From: Deltaproteobacteria bacterium
GTDB taxonomy: Bacteria > Desulfobacterota > Desulfuromonadia > Geobacterales > Pseudopelobacteraceae
Direction: 5' to 3'
NCBI GenBank assembly: GCA_019162745.1
Contig: JAFLLC010000072.1
Coordinates: 49,509-113,508, forward strand
DNA length: 64,000 nucleotides
This document shows positions 63,992 through 64,000 of this stretch, piece by piece (within the stretch, counting starts at the first letter, position 1; the number at the start of each line of letters is the position of its first letter). The position numbers and the translations under genes are program-made. Below the pieces are notes generated by a model. That model saw only the letters and a list, made by a program, of their open reading frames with translations, was not told the origin of the DNA and ran no database searches.

Positions 63992-64000
63992 TTGGCATTG

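Overview
The window reads as a chromosome segment of a Geobacter-like bacterium (Desulfuromonadota, formerly Deltaproteobacteria). This rests on four observations: a GSU3473-type small protein at 51028, several excellent sigma-54 promoters, three GEMM-I (c-di-GMP/cGAMP family) riboswitches in front of secreted-protein genes, and an exosortase/EpsI exopolysaccharide (EPS) locus. No rRNA, tRNA or CRISPR array was seen.

Region 1 (0.3-36.5 kb, + strand) is a long EPS / surface glycan locus. It opens with a sigma-54-driven secreted Ntn-hydrolase-like protein. Next come a polyprenyl-phosphate-sugar set (GT39-like transferase, flippase-like membrane protein, WecB-type epimerase, DPM1-like GT2) and two very large secreted multidomain proteins that share duplicated domain cassettes. 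These are followed by two PLP aminotransferases of the DegT family, about ten glycosyltransferases, a GH99/WbsX-like protein, exosortase plus EpsI, a low-molecular-weight tyrosine phosphatase, an O-antigen-ligase/polymerase-like protein, a polysaccharide deacetylase, an ATP-grasp protein and a PaaK/CapK-like adenylate-forming enzyme. A second sigma-54 promoter (24066) drives the aminotransferase-exosortase-EpsI block. An IS200-type element sits at 31.1-31.7 kb.

Region 2 (36.6-45.9 kb) is mosaic accessory DNA. It holds a minus-strand secreted protein under a riboswitch, a YiiX-like gene cut off by an IS91-type element that carries a tyrosine recombinase, two minus-strand glycosyltransferases, a MazEF/PemIK-like toxin-antitoxin pair, and a DUF4143-type ATPase.

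Region 3 (46-53.3 kb) encodes extracellular carbohydrate-active proteins: a GH26 mannanase-like enzyme, a 990-residue Ig/DNRLRE protein and a GH39-like lipoprotein. The first two, like the secreted protein of region 2, share one regulatory design: a CRP-type operator centred near -41.5, a -10 box, a GEMM-I aptamer and an overlapping intrinsic terminator. The pairing logic predicts ligand-dependent switching ON.

Region 4 (53.4-64 kb) has a soluble PAS histidine kinase, two paralogous STAS proteins flanking a giant GH13-family protein, a lytic transglycosylase, a metallophosphoesterase and a cold-shock protein. Two neighbouring lipid genes (CFA synthase and a geranylgeranyl-reductase-like flavoprotein) have each lost their middle. 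The region ends with a repeat-bearing lipoprotein. A recurring TTGGCATG-N4-RTGTW motif, with the spacing of a -24/-12 promoter, precedes several genes across the window.

Together the genes describe building, exporting, trimming and anchoring an extracellular matrix under at least three layers of control: sigma-54, a CRP/FNR-type regulator, and cyclic dinucleotides.
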